Source: Rhynchopus euleeides
Taxonomy: Eukaryota; Euglenozoa; Diplonemea; Diplonemida; Diplonemidae
Reading direction: 5' to 3'
Assembly: GCA_963210315.1 (NCBI GenBank)
Contig: OY723302.1
Span: forward strand, 1,364,001-1,428,000
Length of the DNA: 64,000 bases
The translations under genes were made by a program, and so were the position numbers. Each line of letters opens with the position of its first letter. Position 1 is the stretch's first letter. Below the pieces are notes generated by a model. It was not told where the DNA came from. It saw only the letters and a list, made by a program, of their open reading frames with translations, and made no database searches. Shown here piece after piece: positions 35,946-45,469 of this stretch.

Positions 35946-38812
35946 AAAAATTTTGGCCGAAAAAAAATTTTTTTTTTCGGCCGACTAAACCGAAAATCGG
36001 GCCCTCTGGGGTGCCACACCGATATTTTTCGGATTTTTTTCGGATTTTTTTTCGACTTTTTTTGGTTGGGGTGGCCACCAGTCCAGGCTGCTGCCCCAGG
36101 GTGGCCGGATTTTCGACATGTCGAAAAAAAAAAATTTGGCCGAAAAAAAAAATTTTCCGGGGGGCTTCGCCCCCCGGACCCCCCATGTGGGGGGCTCCGC
36201 CCCCCACCTCCCTCCCGGCCGGGGGCCGGTACGGTCGGTCGTCGGCTGCGGCCAAAGGGCGTGCGGTAGCCGACGCCCTTTTGTGCTCGCCTCCTCCCTC
36301 CCACACCTCTTCGTCCTCTTTCATGACGCGTCACCCTGCCTCCACGCTCTGACTTCTGTGACCCGCATGCCGCGTTGAGAGCAAGTCTTCCGTGTGCTGT
36401 CACCGAGACCAGGCCACTATCTGCTCTCAGGTTGGTAGCAATGGCCTTTTACCTTATGTCAAGCCCACGTGACAAAGACTCGTGCAGCTGAGGTCCTGGC
36501 TGGTCTGTCCTGTTGTCTGGGATCCTGTTCCCCCCCGCACCCCCCCTTCCCACACATGTCTGGTGCGTCGGTCGCGGGTTTGTGGCGCATCGGTCCTTTG
36601 GCCTGCCGGGCCTCCCCCCCGCACCCCCCCTCCACACGCGAACCGGTCCCCCTTTTTCAATTGCGACCCGGTTCCCGTGTTGTGTCGCGGCCCTCCCCGC
36701 CTCGCCTCCGACAGACTCTCCCCACAGTTGACGACGTGGGCAAACGGCGCCGACATCCTCTCATCACTTACCGTATTCTCATCAGGACGGTCGGTTTCCC
36801 TGACGCCACGACCACCAATGTGCTCCGATGCTTTTTGAAGGAGGTAGTTCATCCCCGACTCAGGCGTTTGCGGGAATGAGCTCGCCCACTTCTCCTGGAG
36901 GAGTACGCACCACCCGGTCGTGGCGCACCCGCACCCGCTGCACACCGCACATGACGAGTTGCGGTAGCAGCCGTACCCCACACAGGTTCGAGTGGTTTGC
37001 CATGGTCCTGCTCACGACGACCTGCAGGTCACCCGTTCCTGTCGTGCACGTGCAGGCAGTGCCAGGAGGTGGTGGCCTCGTCAATCTGGCAGGGTTTGAG
37101 TTTACCGGGGCGAGGCACTCCACTCTGGGTCTGCTGTTTGTGATGTAACAAGCAGGTCTGGCGGGGTGTTCAGGGTTCGGAGTGGCCCTCCTCGTTGGCA
37201 TCCGTGCAGCAGCGCTATCGCGTCCCGGAATGCCCCGTGTCACACCGGTGGGAACAGGGGCCAGCACCGCCATCTCGAGGAGGACCCGGGCCGTTCTTTG
37301 GATTCTTCACAGTCGCAGCCTCCGGCTTGTCGTTGTCCGTCAGCGTAGCGCCCACCCAGCCTGCAGAGATCTTGCACCGTCTTCAACAGCAACTTTTGAC
37401 CCGACAATTTTTGGGGCATTTTTTCACCAAAAAAAATCACTCTGCGCGCCAAGTCGAAGACTTGTTTGGGGACTTTTGGTGTCCCCAATTTTTCAATTTT
37501 CGAAAAATAAGCTCACTTTGCTAAACTGGACCCAACTCCCCACACTCTTTTTTAAGCGAAAAACAGCAAATTTCGGCCGATTTTTTCTCATTTTTTCTCA
37601 TTTTTTTTCACCGACTTTTCCATACCCCCAAACTCAAAAATTCCTTCGAAATCGGGCTCAAACGTCCAAAATAGACCCCCCCCGGAAAAAAATCGAAAAG
37701 GGTCCCCCCAGCGGGGGGGGTCTGACCCCCGCTAGCGGGGGTACGATCGGGGGTATGACCCCCGCTATTCCGATATCCCAAAAAGGTGCACCCTGACGTG
37801 TGGGAGTCCACCGTGTGATTTTGGGTTCCCCCCCCCCCCCCCCCCCGTAAAAAAAGCCCCGACCAAGCGTCAACCCGTGGTGCCTATGTTGCAGGCGTGT
37901 CTGTATGGTTCGATCCTGAATGGTTGCCGTGTGTGTTTATTCCTCGTTGCACGAAAGCAGGAGATGAACGTCCGATAATTGGCATTCTGAAAAAAGAAAC
38001 TACGGCACGCATCGATGCATCGCCAGGCACCACCGGACGGAGGGTGGTGTGGCCTGCTCAGTGAAGGAGTTGAGGTGTCAGTGCCACGAGAAGAACACCA
38101 AGTCAGGTGAGCTGCAAACCGAGTCAGGCGAGAAGTCGGTGTTCCCCCCTCCAGATGGTGCCGACGAGTCGCTTTGACTCGGGTGTATCCGTGCAGTGTA
38201 CTCCGTGTAGAAACGTTGCCCCCACCGAGACGGATACACCCTTTGCTGTGTTTCCTCATTGACGCTTCCTCCACAACCCTTGCCACACAAGGCAACACCT
38301 TCTCCCCGTTCCTCTCTTTGCTCTTTGCTCCCCTTCCCTGACTTCCCCATAGGCTAGCGGATTTCATGTTTTGGGACACCCGAGTCCACGGTGACCATTC
38401 TCCGACCAACTAAAAGTCTTGGTAATTGTGGCAAACAGAGGAACCGTGGAAGGAACCCAGCGCGCCTCACACCAGTTAAGTACCACACGAGCGCGCGCGA
38501 GAAAAATTGAACCCTCGTGTTTTCCCCCCCTGACCTCCCCCCCCCCCCCCCCCCAAACAGGAGCGTCAACCCACCAAATATCCAAAATCGAAAAGTTAGC
38601 GACAGACCTGCGCTACCCCCCTCCCCTCCCCTCCCCTCCCCTCCCATCCCTCCCCCTCCGAGCACAGCACTGACACCAACCCGCACATCGAACGAAAGGA
38701 GATCAACCTTTGCGCTTCCCTCCACTCCCTACCGCTACCACCTCACCCCCCACCCGACCTGCCAGCGACACACCCCACAGTACACCCCTTTGCCTTGCCC
38801 TGCCCTGCTGTG
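35946..38812. other. No intact gene
   Basis: The left part holds AT palindromes (TTTTGGCCGAAAA, 35950-36160) and two G6/C6 hairpins with CTTCG or CTCCG loops (36155-36210). The middle (36450-37270) has long open frames on both strands with Cys and Arg-rich peptides but no domain. The right part includes inverted repeats at 37690-37810 and a C16 run near 37830. The final 130 bases before 38813 are strongly C-rich. Confidence 0.4.
37690..37810. repeat. Palindromic CCCGCTAGCGGG cluster ending in GGGAGTCCACCGTG
   Basis: CCCCCGCTAGCGGGGG near 37730 and GGTATGACCCCCGCTA near 37755 are followed by GGAGTCCACCGTG at about 37807-37819. The same combination (CACGGTGGACTCC plus CCCGCTAGCGGG) recurs at 40702-40850, 41511-41605 and 43615-43738. 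This appears to be an isolated half of that element family. Confidence 0.65.
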
Positions 38813-39505
38813 ATGGCTGTTTCCTCTATCGCACGTGTCATCTCCGCTGAGGTGAATCCGCACCGGGTGTGCCGGCTATACCTGTGCAGGCACGGGAGGA
38901 CCCTCTTCAACATGAAGCAGATGGTGAACGGCAGGATCGATGTGGACGTCTCCCTCACCTTTGCCGACAGCCTGCAGCGCCTGGAGCAGGCCTTCGAGGG
39001 GGTTGGAGTTGACATGGTCGTCAGCAGCAAGCTCAGGCGGGCAAAGCACACTGCGCAGTTTATCAACGCACAGCAGCGGTATGCAGATGGCGACTTCAAC
39101 GAGATGGCATTTGGATGCCTGGAAGGGCTCGAGGTTAGCCATTCGACCTGCCGCGAGATGCTTCCTGCTCTCTACGACCGCTGGGCAGAGGGCGATATCG
39201 ACTATGCAGTGCCTGGGTCGGAGTCATACCGTGATGTGGCGCACAGGTCACAGGCTGCGGTGGAGCGGATTGCCGACTCCTGCAGCGCGTCGTCTGCCAA
39301 GAGCGTTGCTGTTGTGGGGCATCTCCGCATGTTCAGCATCCTGCTGACGCACCTCCTGCCCAGCCACACGCCTGCAGATGTGCTGTCTGTGAAGCTCGAT
39401 AACTGCTCCGTGTCTGTCCTGGATGTGCTCCCGTCGCAGCCCGACGGGGAGGCACCCTACAGCTATGAAGTGCTCACCCTCAACCACACGTCTCACCTGA
39501 TGTAG
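38813..39505 (+). CDS. Histidine phosphatase superfamily protein (phosphoglycerate mutase-like)
   Basis: A single-exon gene of 230 residues. The fold uses a phospho-histidine intermediate to remove or transfer phosphate. The N-terminal LYLCRHGRTLFN carries the RHG box with the catalytic His near residue 27. GRIDVDVSLT and VVSSKLRRAKHTAQFI follow, typical of branch 1 members, and the second His occurs in SVAVVGHLRMFSILL near residue 172. An acidic NEMAFGCLEGLE matches the E-x-x-G-x-x-E/EG region. These features suit a broad-specificity phosphatase as much as phosphoglycerate mutase; the substrate cannot be told from sequence. The ATG at 38813 is the first in frame after a C-rich leader. Stop is TAG. 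Confidence 0.88.
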   Translation: MAVSSIARVISAEVNPHRVCRLYLCRHGRTLFNMKQMVNGRIDVDVSLTFADSLQRLEQAFEGVGVDMVVSSKLRRAKHTAQFINAQQRYADGDFNEMAFGCLEGLEVSHSTCREMLPALYDRWAEGDIDYAVPGSESYRDVAHRSQAAVERIADSCSASSAKSVAVVGHLRMFSILLTHLLPSHTPADVLSVKLDNCSVSVLDVLPSQPDGEAPYSYEVLTLNHTSHLM

Positions 39506-40624
39506 GCAGGGGAGGGGATGTGGTGGTTGGGGGTAGGGGGGTAGGGGCGGTCCCTCTTGTTCTTCCGATTTTTTTTTGCGCTTTGTAGGGTTTCTGGATT
39601 TCATTACCGCAGAGAAAAAAGCTGGGTGCGGTGGGAAAGAAAGAAAGAACCAAAAAGAAAACAAAACGTTGGCGTTTGAGCTGCTTGAGTGGGATTTATC
39701 CCAAAGGACCTGGGGCCTGGTGCCGGCCCTCCCCGCCCTCCTCCCAAACTCACTTCGTGCAACCCCTCAGGCATCTCTTCTCAACGCCCAAAATACTGTG
39801 TGGTGGCACAGACTAACCTATGCGGTGCGCGCCGTACCGCCCCACACCGGAGGTGATAAAATGGAAGGCGAATGTGCCTTGAGTGAGCCCTTCTTTCCCC
39901 TACCGTGCAGTACAGCGAGCGTCCTCCAACAATAGGTGTCGCATGCTGATACAGCCTTACACAGAGGGGCGAGGGCAGGCCTCGCAGTTTTTTCTCAGAC
40001 ATGTTTAAATTAATGGTGCGTTCACACGGGGGATGTGTGCCAATCCTTGAGTGCGCAGCACAGCCCCTGATCCTGATTTTTTTTGTTAGTTCGGCGTAGC
40101 CAACTGGGGAAACTTTCTGTGCCTTTAGCTGGATCGTGCGTCCCCACTCACACCACTTCATCAGACCGGGGAGTGGTGTACACAAAGAGTGGGGTCTGCG
40201 TTCCAACAAATCAACTTTCGGCAGTAATTGGTTTGTTGTCTCGTTTTGTTGTCACTTTACGATCCAGCGGGGGCACAGATCGTATTTTTTCCTGGAAAGG
40301 GGTCTTGCGCGCCATCACACACGCATCCCCTGCCCCTTCCCAGCGGCACCCCACCAGCGCACCCCCCCACCCCCGCATGTGGCCCACCCTCGACCTGCAT
40401 GGCATGGGAGAAGGAGTGACATCTCTGTGGCTTCCTGCTTCTCTACTTCATCCTAGTCCCCCTGCTCGCATGGGGGGGGGGGGGGGGTGTCCGCCTCGAT
40501 ATGATCCCTTCCCTGCATCCCTCCACCCCTCAGTCCCTCAGTCCCTCCCCAAGAAGTGGCGGCCCTGTGGGGTGCCACCCTTTGACGGCATTCTGCGCCA
40601 CCATCCATCATAATTTCAAAAAAA
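39506..40624. other. No gene seen
   Basis: Mixed-composition intergenic DNA with a G15 run near 40472. ORFs are short, overlapping and without domains. No RNA gene recognised. Confidence 0.45.
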
Positions 40625-40974
40625 TATATGGCCTCGTCCCAAAACCCCCCCCCCCCAAAGTGGCCTTTTTGGGGTTTTTTGCTGAAAACCTGAAAAATAC
40701 ACACGGTGGACTCCAGCGCGGGTAGGGTAACCCTTTTCGGGAGTCTCAACTAGGGGGAGTCCAACTCCCGCTAGCGGGAGTATAGACTCCCGCTAGCGGG
40801 AGTCTATACTCCCGCTAGGGGGAGTCTGACTCCCCCTAGCGGGAGTCTTTTCACCTATTTTCACTCATTTTTCCCATGATACCTATGCAATGTGGCACTC
40901 GTCACTGAAGTACAGCCACACCAAACGAAACGGACGTTTCCACCCATCCCAGCTCGCAGACCTGATTCACAAAA

Positions 40975-41355
40975 ATGGGGAAGACGACAACGATGCCGGC
41001 AGCGAAGCCGGCGGCAAAGTCGATTAAGAAGAAGAAGAGCGCAGAGAGTCCCGAGGCTGCGGAGGCGACGAACATTGTGCATGATTTTTGCACGGCCTTC
41101 CCTGTTAAAAAAGGGGGCAGTGTGCTGACACTGGGATCCATTAGAAGGCTCCTAGCAACGGTGTTGAGCAAGGAGCTCCACCAGCACAGCACCCAGGTGG
41201 CCAACGCAATCATCGCCATGTCTTCCCTGACATGGATAAGTTCGCTGTCAGGGAAGTCGCAACGATGCGGAAGGAGGGCGCTCTCCGTCATATACAAGGT
41301 GGAGGCGAAGTATGGCAAGGTGCAGGATACAAACGTGTCGTCGGGGGCAGCCTGA
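40975..41355 (+). CDS. Small Lys-rich protein, possible histone-H2B-like helix
   Basis: A 126-residue ORF. The N-terminal 30 residues are basic (AAKPAAKSIKKKKSAES), like a histone tail. A middle part, SVLTLGSIRRLLATVLSKEL followed by HQHSTQVANAIIAMSS, can be laid against the H2B alpha2-alphaC region ([27 protein letters not shown]), but the match is weak and the expected alpha1 helix is not convincing. The C-terminal third is unlike a histone. It lies inside the composite inverted-repeat element. It may be a captured or degenerate gene, or chance. Confidence 0.4.
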   Translation: MGKTTTMPAAKPAAKSIKKKKSAESPEAAEATNIVHDFCTAFPVKKGGSVLTLGSIRRLLATVLSKELHQHSTQVANAIIAMSSLTWISSLSGKSQRCGRRALSVIYKVEAKYGKVQDTNVSSGAA

Positions 41356-41504
41356 AGCCGCGAATGATCGCGACACGGGCGAACGGCTTGGCACCGTGGG
41401 TCTGGATAGATGCTGGAGTTCGGCCGGGTGAAACCGGAAGTCGCAGCAAAATTTGCCCCCCCAGATTTCTTCCTCAAACCCACCCGTGGGCTGATCCGGC
41501 CTTG

Positions 41505-41606
41505 CACGGTGGACTCCAGCGGGGGTAGGGTACCACTACCGGGTTTAACCCTTTTCGGGAGTCTCAACTAGGGGGAGTCCAACTCCCGCTAGCGGGAGTA
41601 TAGATC
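41505..41606. repeat. Internal partial copy of the CACGGTGGACTCC arm
   Basis: CACGGTGGACTCCAGCGGGG, GGTAGGGTA, CCCTTTTCGGGAGTCTCAAC and CCCGCTAGCGGGAGTATAG repeat the left arm (40702-40790) in the same orientation, with an extra CCACTACCGGGTTTAA. It abuts the start of the broken gene at 41621 and may have replaced its 5' end. Confidence 0.75.
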
Positions 41607-41620
41607 AGCAGTGGGCAACA

Positions 41621-43423
41621 ATGAGGCGATGCGGGGGGCGAGGGCACCGATGCTCACTGTGCGACATCCCAGAAGAACGCTGGTATCAACAGGTGCATCG
41701 ATACCCGCACCTGACTCTCTCTGAGATGAAAGAGGCTGGCTACCCCTCCCTCTTGGCAGGTGTGCTTCCCAATGCCCGCTACGTCACCCCAGCACTCCAT
41801 GACTGCAAGGGGCTCGCCATGCGGCTGATCAGGGTACTGGATGACAGGGGTGGAGCTTGGGGGTTTTTTCGGGTCAGCTGACCTGATTTTCTGCAGGCCC
41901 TCACAAAAAATCAGGTCAGGGGTAAAAAGAAAAAAATATATAGATTTTCGGGAAACCGGAAAAGTTGGCTCCTCGCCTTGGGGCCTCAAGGTGACCAGGA
42001 GGCGTTTCGTGAGCAAAGTGACCCCAGCGACATGAGCACAGGCCTCAAACAGTCACAATAGAGGACAAATGAAGCTGCCCAACCCGTACCGTGCAACAGA
42101 CGTTTACTACCGTGGCCTCCGGTGGCTGGGGGGCTCCGCCCCCCAGACCCCCTGTGGCATGTGCCTGTCTTGTACCCAAGCCCTTTACATCAGGGAATCT
42201 CAGTATCCTCAGGAGGACGCAGCCAACTCACACAGAATCCGTACGCCCGCAAGTCACAGATGTTCACTACCGTGGCCTCCGGCGGCTGGGAGCTCCGCCT
42301 CCCAGACCCCCCCTACGGCATGTGTTTGTCTTGTAACCAAGTCCTTGCGCATCCGGGGCTGCATATCGGTTCCGGTACCTCGCGGGAGGCTGGGCCCGAG
42401 CACTGATCTCTGAGACGAACCGGGGGGGAACCCATAAGAAAAAATTGGCTGACCCGATCTGACCCGATCCAGCCCGCAACCCCATATTTCAAGCTCCACC
42501 CCTGCTGGATGAGACAACAAAAAAATATTCGACAAGACCTGTACAAACCTTGCACTGAATGTGTCGCAGCATGGGACAGGTGCTCAGTTCCGGAAGGTCG
42601 TGCTTGCCTGTCACAGGACACACCTACAAGGGCTTTCCGCTACCTCTTTGTCTCCCTTGCAGACCTCATGCATTTCCGGTATGCAGACATCCCCTGGCGC
42701 TTCTGGGGATGCAAGGATGAGTCAGCCCGGATTCCCTTCTTGCGTGCTCGGATCTCAGGGCATATATTTCACTGGTTGATGGAGCATGCCGAAAAGGGAT
42801 CAACGCGCAATGCCTACGTACACAGTCTCCATCATTGGTGGGCTCCAGAAGATGCAGTGCCTCTGCAGAACAACGACGAATTTGAAGAAGCAGAGAACGG
42901 ACATCGCAAGAAAGATGCCGTTACAATCGCCAGCTCCGCAACTTACGAGAGAGATCTTGCGATGGCAGAAGAGAAGCGGCGCGCATCGGGCATGCCTTGG
43001 AAGGTTGCGCACCTGTCGCAGGACGGGATCCTCGGGTATAGAGAAGTCATCCTGTGTCCGTGTCTGCACACCCGACACGCTCATAGATTGGCTGTGTATG
43101 TTCTTTGCACACAGTTGACACAGCTGCAGAAGGGGTTTGTGCACTGCAACACACAGGACTTCGTTGAACCCATCAGCGCGCCCTACTTCCTGTTCCGGTT
43201 CCCCGAAGGACACCGCAAATTATCGCTCTGCTTGTGCAAAATGCCAATCCCGCTGGGGGCGACTTTCACACCATTCGTGTCATCCGAGGCGACTTTCAGC
43301 ACGCTTGACCAACGCGCACAGCAGGAGGGGGATGACAGTTCTGACGAAGAAGATGAGGCCTGCAGGATGGCTTGTCTTGCCCAAGGTGTAACACAACTAC
43401 GACAGGCGATGGCCGCACTTTGA
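41621..43423 (+). pseudogene. Transposase-like gene split by a hAT-like insertion
   Basis: The first piece (41621 to about 41844) contains CSLCDIPEERW and, about 45 residues on, YVTPALHDCKGLAMRLIRVL. The second (42509-43423) contains FHWLMEHAEKG (H-x4-H), SLHHWW, a CTEC pair and an acidic tail DDSSDEEDEAC. A Cys pair followed by LH and later H-x4-H resembles the zinc-binding insertion of RAG1/Transib and some other DDE transposases. This is a pattern match only, and the acidic catalytic residues are not identified. The two pieces join across the 8-bp duplication CTGGATGA once the insert is ignored, apart from a one-base frame shift in the following A run. The 5' end is missing, replaced by a repeat. 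Stop is TGA. Confidence 0.5.
41845..42504. mobile_element. hAT-like non-autonomous transposon, family B (660 bp)
   Basis: The ends are perfect 15-bp inverted repeats, CAGGGGTGGAGCTTG and CAAGCTCCACCCCTG. The target duplication is a perfect 8 bp, CTGGATGA (41837-41844 and 42505-42512). The interior contains one full and one partial copy of the dispersed ACTACCGTGGCCTCCGGCGG/GGGGGGCTCCGCCCCCC repeat, also present in hAT-like family A. There is no transposase. It disrupts the transposase-like gene at 41621-43423. Confidence 0.93.
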
Positions 43424-43738
43424 CACCTCAAATTCTAACCGCTCACCTCCGCAGGTGTAGCCGCTACCAGGAGGATAGGTAGGTAGTCCAGAGTCCGGGG
43501 AAACTGACAGAAGCAAAACAAGCCCCTCCCCATCCCTCTTCCACCATGATTTTACCCCCCACGCCAGTAGACTGTAACTATATCATGGGAAAAATGGATG
43601 AAAATAGGTGAAAAGACTCTCGCTAGGGGGAGTCAGACTCCCGCTAGCGGGAGTCTGGACTCCCGCTAGCGGGAGTCTTTGACACCCGCTCAGACTCCCG
43701 CTCCCAGACTCCCGCTAGGGCCGCTGGAGTCCACCGTG

Positions 43739-44415
43739 CAGGACATAACCGGTCCTGACCCCCAAACCTGGCCCAAAAGTGATATCTGGGGCTATCCGGG
43801 GGTTTCCTGGGGCAAATGAGGGTGCAGGGGGGTCTGATTCTGGTGGTGATTTCCTCTCCCACGGCCTTTCTTCGAGGGGGCTCCTCCCCCCCTGAAACCA
43901 CCTCTTCCGGGCCTTGACTGAAGATTCAGAAACACTTGAGGCGAGGGTCCTCGACAGTGTTGGCAATCGCCAGAACTGTCCAGCAACATCAAGTCCTGTC
44001 ATCAAGTTACCGAAAGCCGCAAAGCACGAACAGAAGAAACACTATCATTCTGCCCGTTGCTACAAGCACAGGGCGGCAGATCAGCGCTGGCATACTCTCA
44101 GACTCTCCGAGATAGTCAGATTGTTCAAGCTCAAACCCCACGACAAGGGTGTGCAAGTTTCCTGGCATAAAACAAAGAACTCTGAACAGCACACGCAACC
44201 CGCTTGAGAACGTGTGTCCGGATGAGAGGGCTTCAGTCAAGGCCCGGAAGAGGTGGTTTCAGGGGGGGAGGAGCCCCCTCGAAGAAAGGCCGTGGGAGAG
44301 GAAATCACCACCAGAATCAGACCCCCCTGCACCCTCACTTGCCCCAGGAAACCCCCGGATAGCCCCAGATATCACTTTTGGGCCAGGTTTGGGGGTCAGG
44401 ACCGGTTTTGTCCTG
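43739..44415. mobile_element. Foldback element with about 180-bp inverted arms
   Basis: The arms 43739-43923 and 44236-44415 are near-perfect complements, beginning CAGGACAWAACCGGTCCTG. The 310-bp loop carries a plus-strand open frame (43914-44207) with a peptide such as KKHYHSARCYKHRAADQRWH, unidentified. Flanks CCACCGTG and GATCTTTC do not match, so there is no target duplication. It interrupts the right arm of the 40.6-44.5 kb element. Confidence 0.75.
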
Positions 44416-44493
44416 GATCTTTCAGGTTTTCAGCGAAAAATCCCAAAAAGGCCACTTTGGGGGGGGGGGGGGGGTTATGGGACGAGCCCATAT

Positions 44494-45469
44494 GGATGCC
44501 GCCCAACCCCGTTGCTTGCTCTTTTGCAAATTGCAAATACACGGAGTGTCTTGTTTTTGCCATGACTTTCTAGCCCTTTTGCCTGGTGTGCGCCAGGCTG
44601 TAACGCGTGGCGTAACTCTCTTTAAAGCATTGCGGATATGCGGCTGTGTCTTTCATTAGGATATTGCTTGAGCGAATGCGCCGGGAGTTGGAGGGATCGG
44701 GGATTGGGGGGTGGGGAGGGGAGGTGTAATGCAGCGCACACACGGTGCAGTCGTCGTAACCCCACTAACAAGTGGAAAAAAATAGTTAGGCGAGTACACT
44801 GTCCACTTGTTGGTGGCTACGAGCGCATCGTGCAGATAGCATCAAGATCCCACACACAGCTCAACCCCAGCCAGCGCGGGTTGTTTGCCCTAGATCATTT
44901 ATTGTTTGTTCGTGTCTCTCTTCTTGTTCTCTGAGAGCCCCTCGAAGCACCGCTAGCCCCACCACGCAAATAAGAGCAGCATCCGTTTATCGGTTGCCCC
45001 CCCCCCCCCTCCCCCCTGAACATCGCCGAGGAACCACATGAGACCTACGTTAAAAGAGGGGGGGCCCTCTACAGAGAGCCTCCCCCCCCCCCCCCCCCGC
45101 CAAAACAAAGAACGAATTCCGTAAGTCTGCAAGACGTAAATCGGCGTATTACCAAGGGGGTGGTGGGGTGGGGGCGTGGGGCCCACCCCACCAAGTTGCT
45201 TGCAGCGCCCTTTTCAGGCCTTTCCCTCCCTGCGAGAACCCCCAGTTTCCCACTACACCTGCTGCAAAAGGAGATGGCTCTCGCGCGGGGGGACTGCAAA
45301 GCTCACCCCTACCCCCACCACCACCACCACCCCCTTTGTGGATCCCCCAGGCCAGGTCAGAGACTGTGCCGTGTTTTGCTCTGGTGGCTTCTCCCCCCAC
45401 ACACACCCCTCCCACACCCACCCGTCAGGCCTGCCCTCCGCTTCGGAGGGGTTGCGGGTTGCCGCCACA
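44494..45469. other. Spacer and leader upstream of the SPRY gene
   Basis: No gene seen. C/G runs near 45000, 45085 and 45170; (CCA)n at 45312-45332. The last 130 bases are C-rich with CACACACCCCTCCCACACC words and probably include promoter or 5' UTR, but I cannot name elements. Confidence 0.4.

Larger units (their letters stand above)
40625..44493. mobile_element. Composite 3.9-kb element with inverted arms and a broken transposase-like gene
   Basis: The left arm (about 40625-40880) reads ATATGGCCTCGTCCC, C run, AAAGTGGCCTTTTTGGGG, GCTGAAAACCTGAAA, CACGGTGGACTCC, CCCGCTAGCGGG palindromes, then TTTTCCCATGAT. The right arm presents the same words complemented and in reverse order from 43582 (ATCATGGG) to 44493. 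It is interrupted at 43739-44415 by another inverted-repeat element. The interior carries a small Lys-rich ORF, a partial arm copy (41505-41606) and a gene at 41621-43423 that is itself split by a hAT-like insertion. No target duplication is visible at the outer edges. I infer a transposon nest; the arms could alternatively be two independent inverted copies of a MITE. Confidence 0.55.
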
